Below are positions 16,865 through 27,524 of a stretch of 64,000 bases of DNA, piece by piece. A program made the translations under genes and the position numbers. The notes beneath the pieces were generated by a model that was not told the origin of the DNA, ran no database searches, and saw nothing but the letters and a program-made list of their open reading frames with translations. Numbering within the stretch: position 1 is the stretch's first letter; each line of letters opens with the position of its first letter. Source of the DNA: Rhodococcus opacus (GTDB taxonomy: Bacteria; Actinomycetota; Actinomycetes; Mycobacteriales; Mycobacteriaceae); the NCBI RefSeq assembly GCF_012396235.1, contig NZ_JAAXPA010000031.1, forward strand, positions 1 to 64,000, read 5' to 3'.

Positions 16865-17395
16865 TCAGAGGTTCAGGTCGGGGAGGCCGAGGAGCGAACG
16901 GTACTCGAGACCCTCGGCCGCGATCACCTCGTCGGCACCGGTCGCGCGGTCGACGACGGTCGCGACACCGACGACGATCGCCCCGACGTCGCGCAACGCC
17001 TTCACCGCGGTGAGCGGAGAGTTGCCCGTGGTGGTGGTGTCCTCGACGACGAGGACACGCTTGCCGACGACGTCCGGTCCCTCGATCTGCCGCTGCATGC
17101 CGTGCGCCTTCGCGGCCTTGCGCACCACGAACGAATCGATCGGCCTGCCCGGGGCGTGCATCACGGCCATCGCCACCGGGTCGGCGCCCATCGTCAGTCC
17201 GCCGACGGCGTCGAAATCCCAGTCCGCCACCAGCTCACGCAGCAACTTCCCGATGAGCGGGCCCGCCTCGTGATGCAGCGTGGCGCGGCGAAGGTCCACG
17301 TAGTAGTCGGCTTCCTTGCCCGAAGACAACGTCACCTTGCCGTGCACAACTGCCAGCTCACGCACCAACGCGGCCAGATCCTCGCGATCGCTCAT
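16865..17395 (-). CDS. pyrE: Orotate phosphoribosyltransferase
   Basis: Joins orotate to PRPP to give OMP in pyrimidine synthesis. The 176 residues carry the type-I PRTase PRPP-binding motif VLVVEDTTTTGNS (about residues 116-128), preceded by the flexible-loop region VVRKAAKAHGMQRQIEG, and the N-terminal GKVTLSSGKEADYYVDLRRA, which binds orotate. ATG at 17395 is the first start that leaves the SDR gene free upstream by 20 bp. Its association with the Rv0383c-like and clpB genes is conserved with M. tuberculosis (Rv0382c-Rv0384c), although an SDR gene is inserted here. Confidence 0.95.
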   Translation of the reverse strand: MSDREDLAALVRELAVVHGKVTLSSGKEADYYVDLRRATLHHEAGPLIGKLLRELVADWDFDAVGGLTMGADPVAMAVMHAPGRPIDSFVVRKAAKAHGMQRQIEGPDVVGKRVLVVEDTTTTGNSPLTAVKALRDVGAIVVGVATVVDRATGADEVIAAEGLEYRSLLGLPDLNL

Positions 17396-17415
17396 GCCCG
17401 AAACCCTACCCACCT

Positions 17416-18210
17416 CTACGTGCGAGCACGCCCCCGGCCGAACACGTTGGTCAGCCGCCGGACCAGACTCTTCGGGACGAGGCGACCGGCCGTGGTCAGT
17501 ACCTTGTACTGAAGTCCGGGAATGCTCACGACCTTGCCGTCCTCGAGATCGGACAGCGACGCCGCGACCACCTGGTCGACGCTCAACCACATCGGCTTCG
17601 GAATCGAACTCATCTCGATGCCCGCGCGCTCGTGGAACTCGGTGCGGATGAAGCCCGGGCACAGCGCCTGGATCCGCACACCCGTGCCGCCCAGCCCGTT
17701 CGCCAGTCCCTCGGAGAACGAGATGACATACGCCTTGCTCGCCGAATAGGTCGATCCGCGCCCGGACAGCAGGCCGGCGACGCTCGCCACGTTGATGACG
17801 GTGCCGTTCGCCGACGCGATCATGGTGGGCAACGCCGCGCGGGTCAGTTGCATGACGGCGGTGACGTTCACGTCCAGCTGGGACTGCAACAGCTCCGGCG
17901 TCGCCGTCCAGAATTCGCCCGAAGTGCCGAATCCGGCGTTGTTGACCAGCACCTCGACACCCTTCCCGAGGCGCTGCGCCACTTCCTCGCGCCCGGATGC
18001 CGTGGCCAGATCGGCCTGCAGGATCTCGGACTCGGTGTCGAACAACGCCTTCATCTCGTCGGCGAGGGCCTGCAAGCGGGTTTCGTCACGCGCGACGAGC
18101 ACGAGGTCGTAACCGAGAGACGCGAATTTCCTCGCGAAACCGGCACCGAGCCCCGACGTCGGGCCGGTGACGAGAGCAACGGGTCGGGCGGAACTGGAGG
18201 GCGTCGACAT
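17416..18210 (-). CDS. Short-chain dehydrogenase/reductase
   Basis: A 264-residue classical SDR. The cofactor-binding TGPTSGLGAGFA (about residues 15-26) follows the TGxxxGxG rule, NNAGFG is the structural NNAG motif, and the catalytic Ser, Tyr and Lys are seen in NVASVAGLL and YSASKAYV. ARDETRL after the second strand suggests NADP(H) preference. The C-terminal 40 residues are basic and may bind membrane. It sits between pyrE and the Rv0383c-like gene in the same orientation, 20 bp from pyrE, and is probably co-transcribed. Substrate not predictable. Confidence 0.88.
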   Translation of the reverse strand: MSTPSSSARPVALVTGPTSGLGAGFARKFASLGYDLVLVARDETRLQALADEMKALFDTESEILQADLATASGREEVAQRLGKGVEVLVNNAGFGTSGEFWTATPELLQSQLDVNVTAVMQLTRAALPTMIASANGTVINVASVAGLLSGRGSTYSASKAYVISFSEGLANGLGGTGVRIQALCPGFIRTEFHERAGIEMSSIPKPMWLSVDQVVAASLSDLEDGKVVSIPGLQYKVLTTAGRLVPKSLVRRLTNVFGRGRART

Positions 18211-18277
18211 ACCGGTGACGGTAGCAAGGCGCTGCGCGCCTGTGCGCGGTTAGCGAGTCCCAGGACTCGTCACGCAC

Positions 18278-19090
18278 TCACGGGCGCGGAGCGCCGGGGG
18301 CCGGCGGCCGGGGAGCGCCGGGGGCCGGCGGGCGGGGAACGCCGGAGGTCTGCTGCCGGGGAGCGCCGGGAGCCGGCGGTCGGGGAGACGTCGGACGCTC
18401 GGGACGCGCCTCGGCGGGAGCGCCTTCGCGTAGTCGCGGGCGGCTCGGGTCGTGGTGGCCGCGGTCGAGTCCGCGCGGTTCGGTGACCGGGGGCAGGACG
18501 TGCAGGATGCCGGACAGCCGGGCGACGGCCTCGATGGCCGAATCCCATTCACGGCCGCTGCTGCCGATGGGCAGCGAACCGAGGGTCCACTCGCCTTCGC
18601 TCCACAGCATGTTCACATGCGGCGGCACCGACTCGGTGAACGCCACCATGCGCTGATCGCAGACCCTGCGGGCGATTTCGAGGTCGGTGGCGAACACGAC
18701 TCGCGGTCCGATGGCACCGAGGAGTTCGAGATCCGAATCCTTCGGCGGCGGGGTCGACTTGAGGCGCAGGTCGATGTCGACGTCCGAGCCCACCCGTCGG
18801 CGCACGGCGACGATGGTCGCGGTCTCCTCGAGGTCGAACAGAATGAACGACTCGCCCCGGCGTTCGCCCTTCACCACATCGATGGCGCTGAGGTACTCCT
18901 GCTTGGCCAGCGCGGCCCGATGGAACTGGCCGGGCAGCTTCTCTTCGACGTTGTCGTACGTGTAGCCCTGGGCCTTGGCCCAGATCTGCCGCACACGACC
19001 CGTCTGATCACGACGCGAGCGATCGAAATAGAGCAGCGCGCACGCGCCTGCGAGTGCGATCAACGCCAGTACGAACCACATTCCCGTCAT
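18278..19090 (-). CDS. Signal-anchored envelope protein with Pro/Ala-rich repeat tail (Rv0383c-like)
   Basis: A 270-residue protein. One N-terminal transmembrane helix (MTGMWFVLALIALAGACALL) is followed by a soluble domain of about 180 residues with AKAQGYTYDNVEEKLPGQFHRAAL and GESFILFDLEETATIVAVRR, which matches the M. tuberculosis Rv0383c context (directly beside clpB/pyrE). The last 60 residues are low complexity, with RPPAPGAP occurring three times and a variant copy (RQQTSGVP) between two of them. The coding DNA there is a string of near-identical GCGCCGGG-type units and may vary in length between strains. Function unknown. Confidence 0.82.
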   Translation of the reverse strand: MTGMWFVLALIALAGACALLYFDRSRRDQTGRVRQIWAKAQGYTYDNVEEKLPGQFHRAALAKQEYLSAIDVVKGERRGESFILFDLEETATIVAVRRRVGSDVDIDLRLKSTPPPKDSDLELLGAIGPRVVFATDLEIARRVCDQRMVAFTESVPPHVNMLWSEGEWTLGSLPIGSSGREWDSAIEAVARLSGILHVLPPVTEPRGLDRGHHDPSRPRLREGAPAEARPERPTSPRPPAPGAPRQQTSGVPRPPAPGAPRPPAPGAPRP

Positions 19091-19175
19091 CGGTGATCAG
19101 CCTAGCGAGTCGACGCCGTTACGAGGCGAAGCGGTACCCGGACACCCCGTGTCGGTTTTGCCCGGACCCATCGTC

Positions 19176-20111
19176 TCAGTTACCGCCGAGCTTCGGCAGC
19201 TCGGTGCTGATGATCGTCTCGGCCATCATCGTGCCGTTCTCGACCTTCGTTCCCTGCACCATCACGGTGAACCCGGGCTTCAGATCGGCGACCGTGGTGC
19301 CGTCGAGTGCGATCACATTGGTCTGCGCGTTGGTCTGGACCGTCAACTGGGAACCGCCGAGGGCGTCGAGGGTCAGAGTGGAGCCGTCGTTGGCGCTGAT
19401 CGTTCCGAACGCGGCGCCGGCAGCGCCGATGGCCTCGCCGATTCCGCCGGGGAGTTGATCGAGCGGCGACTCCGACGTGGTGGACGGCGGCGGGGTCGTC
19501 GTCTTCGGCGGCGCGGTGGCGGGCGGACGGGACGTGGTGGGGCCCGCCGCCGTGGTGCTCGAGGAATTGTTCGGCGCGGATGTGAAGAGGGCGACACCGA
19601 AGCCGATGACGGCGATCAGCAGCAGCGCGGCCGCGGTCGCGGCGATCCACGTGCCGATCCGGCGGGGTTTCTTCTCCTCGGGACTCTCGGCGACCGGCGC
19701 CTGGTACTGCGAGCCCGGGTACTGGGCGTTCGGGTACTGCCCCGTCGGATACCCGCCCTGGTACTGCTGGGCGTCGTACGTCGGATACGCCTGTGTGGCG
19801 TTCGGCGGCGGAGCCTGCGGGTCGTACCGCGGATCGTAGGTCGGGTAGGCCTGCGTCGGATTGGGCTGGTTCCGCCCGTACGCCGCGGTCGGATCGGACG
19901 TGTAGAACTGCTCGGTCGGTGTGCCTGCGGGGCCCATGTGCTCGGTGCGCTGCTCGGGCGATCCGAGATGCTCGGTCGGCTGGTCCCGCCGCGACCACGC
20001 CTGGGTGGGGTCCTCGTCACCAGCCCTCGACGCGGAATCGTCGGTGGTCCACGACTCCGTTCCGTCGTACGCGCGTTCCTGCGGGGTGCGCGGGTCGTCG
20101 GGGTTCGTCAT
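19176..20111 (-). CDS. Membrane-anchored protein with Tyr/Pro/Gln-rich cytoplasmic tail and DUF5666-like outer domain
   Basis: A 311-residue protein. The first 150 residues are disordered and rich in Thr, Pro, Tyr and Gln, with repeated QPTEHLG/QRTEHMG and TQAYPTYD units. One transmembrane helix follows (about 155-175, TWIAATAAALLLIAVIGFGVAL), then a Ser/Thr/Pro linker and a C-terminal beta domain of about 85 residues (ISANDGSTLTLDALGG ... VTLxxGTTVxxLKPGFTVMVQG) of the DUF5666 type. The cytoplasmic Thr/Tyr-rich tail looks like a substrate of mycobacterial-type Ser/Thr kinases. The ribosome site GGGAGGGG precedes ATG at 20111. Function unknown. Confidence 0.82.
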   Translation of the reverse strand: MTNPDDPRTPQERAYDGTESWTTDDSASRAGDEDPTQAWSRRDQPTEHLGSPEQRTEHMGPAGTPTEQFYTSDPTAAYGRNQPNPTQAYPTYDPRYDPQAPPPNATQAYPTYDAQQYQGGYPTGQYPNAQYPGSQYQAPVAESPEEKKPRRIGTWIAATAAALLLIAVIGFGVALFTSAPNNSSSTTAAGPTTSRPPATAPPKTTTPPPSTTSESPLDQLPGGIGEAIGAAGAAFGTISANDGSTLTLDALGGSQLTVQTNAQTNVIALDGTTVADLKPGFTVMVQGTKVENGTMMAETIISTELPKLGGN

Positions 20112-20207
20112 GATCGGCCCCTCCCTCGGGTTCGTCCGGCCGGTGTCCTGCGGCTACGGACGGTCCAGGGTAACGACGAAACTTAAGACGTCGCTGTGAA
20201 AACACAG

Positions 20208-20248
20208 GTGAGTGGCACGGCGTGCGGGAGCACACCGTGCCACTCACC
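20208..20248. terminator. Hairpin terminator (GTGAGTGGC family) downstream of clpB
   Basis: 14 bp (20208-20221 region with 20235-20248), one mismatch, then a further GTGC/GCAC pair and a 4-nt loop, directly after the clpB stop at 20256. The outer arm GGTGAGTGGC is shared with the hairpin at 16814-16859. Confidence 0.85.
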
Positions 20249-20255
20249 CGAGGGG

Positions 20256-22808
<2,553 letters not shown>

Positions 22809-22896
22809 TGTTCACCTCTTCTGGCGTTGTAGAGCGGTCCGCCGCCCGGGGCCGAGTGGCACGTGGCGACGCTGTCATCTTCTTAACGCGCGAAGG

Positions 22897-22917
22897 GTTG
22901 AGTCTGTTCCGCTCAAC
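22897..22917. promoter_or_regulatory. HAIR box (HspR operator) upstream of clpB
   Basis: Arms GTTGAGT (22897-22903) and GCTCAAC (22911-22917) separated by 7 nt match the HAIR layout (consensus arms CTTGAGT and ACTCAAG, 7-nt spacer) with two changes. On the minus strand TTGAGC could also be the -35. The HspR gene is in this window (36920-37327). Confidence 0.85.
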
Positions 22918-22944
22918 TTTGGAAATTTTCCGCTACACCCATTC

Positions 22945-22974
22945 TCTCGCCCCGCGACGGTTCGCGGGGCGAGA
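22945..22974. terminator. Hairpin terminator downstream of the mycolyltransferase-like esterase
   Basis: A perfect 13-bp GC-rich stem (22945-22957 with 22962-22974, arm TCTCGCCCCGCGA) with a 4-nt loop begins 2 bp after the esterase stop codon (22977). It insulates the clpB promoter region from the upstream esterase transcript. Confidence 0.88.
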
Positions 22975-22976
22975 TG

Positions 22977-24056
22977 TCAGGCCCCGATCGCGGCCGCCAT
23001 CGTCGGCCAGGATGCGGACAGGTCGTCGCGCCAGTACCCCCACGAGTGTGTGCCGACCGGCCGGAGATCGACCGTGGCCGGAATGTCCAGGGCGCGGAGT
23101 TTCTCCGCCAGCCGTATCGTGCAGTCGTTGGTGACGGCCTCGATGACACCACCCACCACGACCTGCGTCGCGAGGTTGCGACGGTCGCCGCCGACGGTCC
23201 GGGCGTCGAGGGTGTCGTACGGTCCCGGCAGCCCGCTGCCATTGGAGATGTAGAGGGTGGTCCCCCGGAGCTTCTCCGCGTTGACGTACGGATCGTTCGC
23301 GGCCCACAGCGGATCGTTGGCCGCACCCCACATGTTCTCGGGGTTGCCGCCGAAGTCCGACACCGTGATCTCGACGAACCGCCGCGCCACCGGGTCGCTC
23401 GTCATCGCGCACCCGCTGTACGCCCCGACGCTCTGATACAGCCCCGGCTTGGAGATCGCGAGGTTGAGGACGCTGGTGGCCGACATGGACAGCCCGGCGA
23501 TGGCGTTCTTCCCGGTCGTCTCGAGCGCGGAATCGACGATGGGTGACAGTTCCTTCGTCAGGAACGTCTGCCACTTGTTCCGCCCGAGCTCGGGGTCGTC
23601 CTGCTTCCAGTCCGCGTAGTAACTGGACTGGCCACCGAACGGGATGACCACGTTGACGTCCTTGTCGGAGAAGAACTTCTCGACGTCCGCCTTCTGCTCC
23701 CAGCCGAACTGCTCGGAGTTCCCCTCGACGCCGCCGAGCATGTAGACGGTGGGACGCTTCTCCGACGCGGCCCGGATGACCCGGACGGTGATGTCCTTGT
23801 CCATGGCGGTCGAGTGGACGGTGAAGTTCATCTGCGATTCGCCCACCGTGGTGACCTCGACCAACCGCGAACCGTCGGGCGCCTCGTCGGCCGAGATCGA
23901 CTCGATCGTCGTCCGGGGTTCGGCGGAGACGACGCCTCCGCCGCCGATCGCCGTCAGCGTCACGGCCGCCACGACAGCGGCGGCTCGGCGAACCCGGGCC
24001 GAACTGGGCATCCCCGGACGAAACCGACCCCGATCCCGCGCACCGCCAACTCTCAT
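22977..24056 (-). CDS. Secreted mycolyltransferase/esterase of the antigen 85 type
   Basis: A 359-residue exported alpha/beta hydrolase. The signal peptide is long, with [20 protein letters not shown] and likely cleavage after VVSA near residue 45. The nucleophile elbow is GLSMSA (Ser in GLSMS, about residue 180) and the late His lies in [13 protein letters not shown]; an acidic partner sits between. The early [18 protein letters not shown] and [20 protein letters not shown] segments are typical of corynebacterial-type mycolyltransferases (Cmt/Ag85), which move mycolates between trehalose mycolates and arabinogalactan. ATG at 24056 follows GAGGGG. A stop-adjacent hairpin ends the transcript. 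The lack of the fibronectin-binding region is normal for non-mycobacterial members. Confidence 0.88.
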   Translation of the reverse strand: MRVGGARDRGRFRPGMPSSARVRRAAAVVAAVTLTAIGGGGVVSAEPRTTIESISADEAPDGSRLVEVTTVGESQMNFTVHSTAMDKDITVRVIRAASEKRPTVYMLGGVEGNSEQFGWEQKADVEKFFSDKDVNVVIPFGGQSSYYADWKQDDPELGRNKWQTFLTKELSPIVDSALETTGKNAIAGLSMSATSVLNLAISKPGLYQSVGAYSGCAMTSDPVARRFVEITVSDFGGNPENMWGAANDPLWAANDPYVNAEKLRGTTLYISNGSGLPGPYDTLDARTVGGDRRNLATQVVVGGVIEAVTNDCTIRLAEKLRALDIPATVDLRPVGTHSWGYWRDDLSASWPTMAAAIGA

Positions 24057-24244
24057 GGGCCCCCCTCGGTAACACTGCCTGTTAACTGGATGCATCGTGC
24101 CTTGCCGGTGGTCACAGCTCAATAGCGACCCACCGAAATACCGGGGGCACACGCCGAACCGGCCGTTGCCGTAACCCGGGGTCCGCCCGCGGGACGGCTA
24201 GAATGCGGGTGTTCGAATCAGCAGGCACGGAGGCAGGGGACGGC

Positions 24245-25423
24245 TTGACACGAGATTGCCTCGATCCGCTCGTGATTTCGCGTCTGCGCGCCAGCTTTTC
24301 GTCGATCGTGTCCACCGAACACGGACGCAACCGGCTCACCACCACGTTCTACGCCACCCTGTTCGCCGAACACCCCGAATTCCGCGCGCTCTTCCCGCCT
24401 GCGCTGGATCAGCAGGGTCACCGCCTGTTCCAGGCACTGCAGTTCGTCATCGACAACCTCGACGACGAGGGCCGGGTCCTCGGTTTCCTCAGCCAGCTCG
24501 GCCGCGACCACCGCAAGTACGGCGTCGAGGGCAGGCACTACTTCGCGTCGGGCAATGCGCTGCTGGTCGCCGTGCAGAGTTCCTTCACCCAGGCCATCTG
24601 GACGCCCTCGCTGACCGCGGCCTGGACGGAACTGCTCGACCTCCTCCTCCACACGATGGCCGACGCCGCGGACACCGACGACCTGCCCGCCGCGTGGGGC
24701 GCCACCGTGGTCGATCACGAACGCCGCCTCGACGACCTCGCGATCGTCCGTCTCGAGACCGACTCCCCCATCCCCTACGGTGCGGGCCAGTACCTCAGCG
24801 TCCAGATCCCGCAGCGACCCCGGATGTGGCGGTACCTGTCGGCTGCCATCCCCGCCAACCCGTACGGCCAGCTCGAGTTCCACGTCCGCCGCGTGTCGGG
24901 TGGGTGGGTGAGCCCCGCCATCGTGAACGAGACGCAAGTGGGCGACCGCTGGCTGCTCAGCTCCCCGCTGGGCGGTCTCGAGGTCGACCGCGACAGCGGG
25001 CAGGACGTCCTGATGATCGGTTCGGGGACCGGCATCGCGCCGCTGCGCGCCCAGGTGATGGAAATGGCGATGCGGTCGAACAATCCGCGGGTCCACATGT
25101 TCGTGGGCGGCAAGTATCCGTGCGATCTGTACGACATCGAGACTCTGTGGCACCTGTCGCTGAGCAATCCGTGGCTGACCGTGGTTCCCGTGTCCGAGGA
25201 GGACGAGGACCCGTGGTGGCACACGATTCCCGCCCCGGAGGCGCCGCCGGGATTGCATCAACGACTCCAGGGGCAGCTCGGCCGCGTCGTCGCCCGGTTC
25301 GGGTCGTGGGCGGACCGGCAGATCCAGATCTCCGGTTCTCCGGCGATGATCAAGACCACCGTGTACGCGTTGCAGCGCGGCGGTACACCGCCCGAACTGA
25401 TCCGGCACGACCCCCTGATCTAG
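24245..25423 (+). CDS. Type II-like flavohemoglobin (globin + FAD/NAD reductase) 1
   Basis: A 392-residue fusion of an N-terminal globin (1-135) and a ferredoxin-reductase-like FAD/NAD module (150-392). The proximal heme His is probably His89 in LGRDHRKYGV. The FAD region reads RMWRYLSAA and the NAD region GSGTGIAP; the C-terminus is PELIRHDPLI. The modified flavin and heme pockets resemble the mycobacterial type II flavohemoglobins (Rv0385, next to clpB), not the nitric oxide dioxygenase Hmp. TTG at 24245 is chosen because the AGGCAGGGGA ribosome site precedes it and the length then matches Rv0385; the upstream ATG at 24203 overlaps a TAGAAT -10-like box. A stand-alone reductase follows 60 bp downstream. 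Confidence 0.88.
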   Translation: MTRDCLDPLVISRLRASFSSIVSTEHGRNRLTTTFYATLFAEHPEFRALFPPALDQQGHRLFQALQFVIDNLDDEGRVLGFLSQLGRDHRKYGVEGRHYFASGNALLVAVQSSFTQAIWTPSLTAAWTELLDLLLHTMADAADTDDLPAAWGATVVDHERRLDDLAIVRLETDSPIPYGAGQYLSVQIPQRPRMWRYLSAAIPANPYGQLEFHVRRVSGGWVSPAIVNETQVGDRWLLSSPLGGLEVDRDSGQDVLMIGSGTGIAPLRAQVMEMAMRSNNPRVHMFVGGKYPCDLYDIETLWHLSLSNPWLTVVPVSEEDEDPWWHTIPAPEAPPGLHQRLQGQLGRVVARFGSWADRQIQISGSPAMIKTTVYALQRGGTPPELIRHDPLI

Positions 25424-25483
25424 TCGCGCAGCCCGTCCCTGCCCATCCGCTATCCGGTTCGACCGTCGGGAGAGCATCACGCC

Positions 25484-26236
25484 ATGCAAGCCACGCAGAC
25501 CACCTGGACCAGCACTGTCGTCGAACATCACCGCCTGCGGCACGACCTCGCCGTGGTCCGCCTCGTCGGTGACTACGTCCCGTTCGCGCCGGGGCAATAC
25601 GTGGACGTGAGCGTGCCCCAGAACCCGCGGCTGCTGCGCAGACTCTCCCCCGCCCTGCCGCCGTCACTGGACGGCAAGCTTGAATTCCACGTCCGGACGG
25701 TGCCCGGTGGCTGGGTCAGCGGTGACATCATCACGGGGACCTCGCCCGGCGACCAGTGGCAGATTCTCGAACCGCGCGGCACGATGTCCGTCGACGAGGA
25801 CGGGCCGGATGTCATCATGGTCGCCGGCGGCACCGGCCTGGCCCCGTTCCGGTCGATCCTGCTGGACCTGTCGCGCAAGCCGAATCCGCCGCGGGTGTTC
25901 CTGTTCACGGGCGATCGGACTCCGCGCGATCTGTATGCGTCCGACATGCTCTACCTGCTGCTGCAGGATCTGCCGTGGCTCACCGTCATTCCGGTGGTGG
26001 AGAACGTCGTGAATCCGGACTGGACCGACGAATGGTACGAGCGCACCAGAGTGGACGTGGGGTTCACCGAGGACGACCTCATCGAGGGCTCGCTACCCGA
26101 CGTCGTGACGTCCTACGGCGCGTTCACCGAGCACCAGGTGCTGGTGTGCGGTTCGGCGGCGATGGTCCGCGCCACCCTCGACCGTCTCCGGGACACCGGG
26201 ACCCCCACGGAGAACATTCAGTTCGACCCGTACTGA
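25484..26236 (+). CDS. Stand-alone FAD/NAD reductase related to the flavohemoglobin reductase domain
   Basis: A 250-residue protein aligning over its whole length with the reductase halves of the two neighbouring flavohemoglobins but lacking any globin. The FAD-binding region is APGQYVDVSVPQNPRLLRRLSPA, here in parts APGQYVDVSVPQ and RLLRRLS, where the usual Tyr after Arg is Arg. The NAD region is AGGTGLAPFRS, and the C-terminus is PTENIQFDPY. Start ATG at 25484 follows GGGAGAG. It is probably co-transcribed with flavohemoglobin 1. It may feed electrons to a separate globin or other acceptor. Origin by duplication and loss of the globin is likely. Confidence 0.88.
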   Translation: MQATQTTWTSTVVEHHRLRHDLAVVRLVGDYVPFAPGQYVDVSVPQNPRLLRRLSPALPPSLDGKLEFHVRTVPGGWVSGDIITGTSPGDQWQILEPRGTMSVDEDGPDVIMVAGGTGLAPFRSILLDLSRKPNPPRVFLFTGDRTPRDLYASDMLYLLLQDLPWLTVIPVVENVVNPDWTDEWYERTRVDVGFTEDDLIEGSLPDVVTSYGAFTEHQVLVCGSAAMVRATLDRLRDTGTPTENIQFDPY

Positions 26237-26246
26237 GCCGTTCGGA

Positions 26247-27413
26247 TCAGTAGGACGGGTCGTGCCGGATGTTCTCCGGCGGAGTGCCCGCCGCGTGCAG
26301 CCGGAACTTGGTGGTGTTGATCATCGCCTCGGAGCCGACGAGCTGGATGTCGCGCTCGGCCCACGTCCCGAAGTCGGCGACGACCTGCCCGACCTTGCCG
26401 GTCAACCGGCGGTGCATGCCGGGCAACGCGGCGCTGCTCGGGCCGGTGTACCACCACGGGTCCTCGTCCTCCTCGGTGACCGGGACGACGGTCAGCCACG
26501 GATTCTGCTCCGCGAGTGCCCACAGGGTGCCCAGGTCGTAGAGGTCGCAGGGGTACCGCCCGGCGAAGAAGACGTGGACGCGGCGGTCCTGGCCGCGCTG
26601 CGACATCTGCAGGATTTGTGCTCGGAGCGGCGCGATTCCCGTCCCCGATCCGATCATGAGGATGTCGCGACCGTTGTCGTAGCGGACTCCCAGGTCGCCG
26701 AGCGGGGACCCGATCACCCACCGCTCGCCCACGAGTGTCTGGCTGACGATGGCGGGGCTGACCCAGCCGCCCGACACCCGTCGGACATGGAACTCGATGA
26801 TGCCCTGGTCGTTGGCGGGGTTCGCCGGCGACAGGTACCGCCACATCCGGGGACGCGACGGCACCTGCACGCTCACGTACTGACCGGCGGTGTAGGTCAT
26901 CGGCTCGTCGAGTTGCAGGCGGACGATCGACACGTCCTTGCGGACCTGGAGGTGCTCGATCACGGTCGCGCCCCACGCCGGCGGGCCGCTTGCGGCGTTG
27001 GCCGCGTCCATCATGGTGGCGGCGACGACCGAGAGGACGTCGCGCCAGGCCTGCTCGAGTTCGTCGGTCCACGGCTCGGTCGAGGGGAACTGCTCCACCG
27101 CGGCGATCAGGGAGTTGCCGACGGCGACGTAGTGCGCGTCCTCGATTCCGTACTTACGGTGGTCGCGGCCGAGCTGGGCGAGGTAGGCGAGGATCTGCCC
27201 GGATTCCTCCTCGAGCCGTTCGATCACGTACTGGACGGCGGAGATCAACCGGTCGCGTTGCACGTCCATGGCCGCGGGGAAGAAGTCCCGGGCGTCGGGA
27301 TACCGCGCGAACAGCAGGGCATAGAAGGACCGCGACAGAGTCTGGGGCCCGTCCGGCACCGCCGCGATAGCCTTGAAACTCGACCGGACCAGCGATATTG
27401 CCTGTGAATCCAC
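26247..27413 (-). CDS. Type II-like flavohemoglobin 2
   Basis: A 388-residue paralogue of the gene at 24245 with the same order: globin (1-135; LGRDHRKYGIEDAHY carries the likely proximal His), FAD module (RMWRYLSPA), NAD module (GSGTGIAPLRAQ) and C-terminal PPENIRHDPSY. It is transcribed towards the other two and its stop lies 10 bp from that of the reductase. GTG at 27413 has GAGGATGC as ribosome site. Characterised type II members bind heme and oxidise D-lactate-like substrates poorly linked to NO; whether that holds here is unknown. Confidence 0.88.
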   Translation of the reverse strand: MDSQAISLVRSSFKAIAAVPDGPQTLSRSFYALLFARYPDARDFFPAAMDVQRDRLISAVQYVIERLEEESGQILAYLAQLGRDHRKYGIEDAHYVAVGNSLIAAVEQFPSTEPWTDELEQAWRDVLSVVAATMMDAANAASGPPAWGATVIEHLQVRKDVSIVRLQLDEPMTYTAGQYVSVQVPSRPRMWRYLSPANPANDQGIIEFHVRRVSGGWVSPAIVSQTLVGERWVIGSPLGDLGVRYDNGRDILMIGSGTGIAPLRAQILQMSQRGQDRRVHVFFAGRYPCDLYDLGTLWALAEQNPWLTVVPVTEEDEDPWWYTGPSSAALPGMHRRLTGKVGQVVADFGTWAERDIQLVGSEAMINTTKFRLHAAGTPPENIRHDPSY

Positions 27414-27524
27414 CGCGCATCCTCGTCACCGACTGAACGCGGCCTCGCCGCGAAGTACTTGGGCAGACTATAGGCGCGGGCGCCACGCCGCAGACCAGGT
27501 CCCTTGTTTTCCGCCCTGGTCGTG

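Noticed and set aside
18281-18400. An intergenic minisatellite
   Set aside because: The units are in frame at the end of the Rv0383c-like gene and encode RPPAPGAP repeats.
24203-24244. ATG at 24203 as start of flavohemoglobin 1
   Set aside because: It overlaps a TAGAAT -10-like box; the TTG at 24245 has a ribosome site and gives the length of its relatives.
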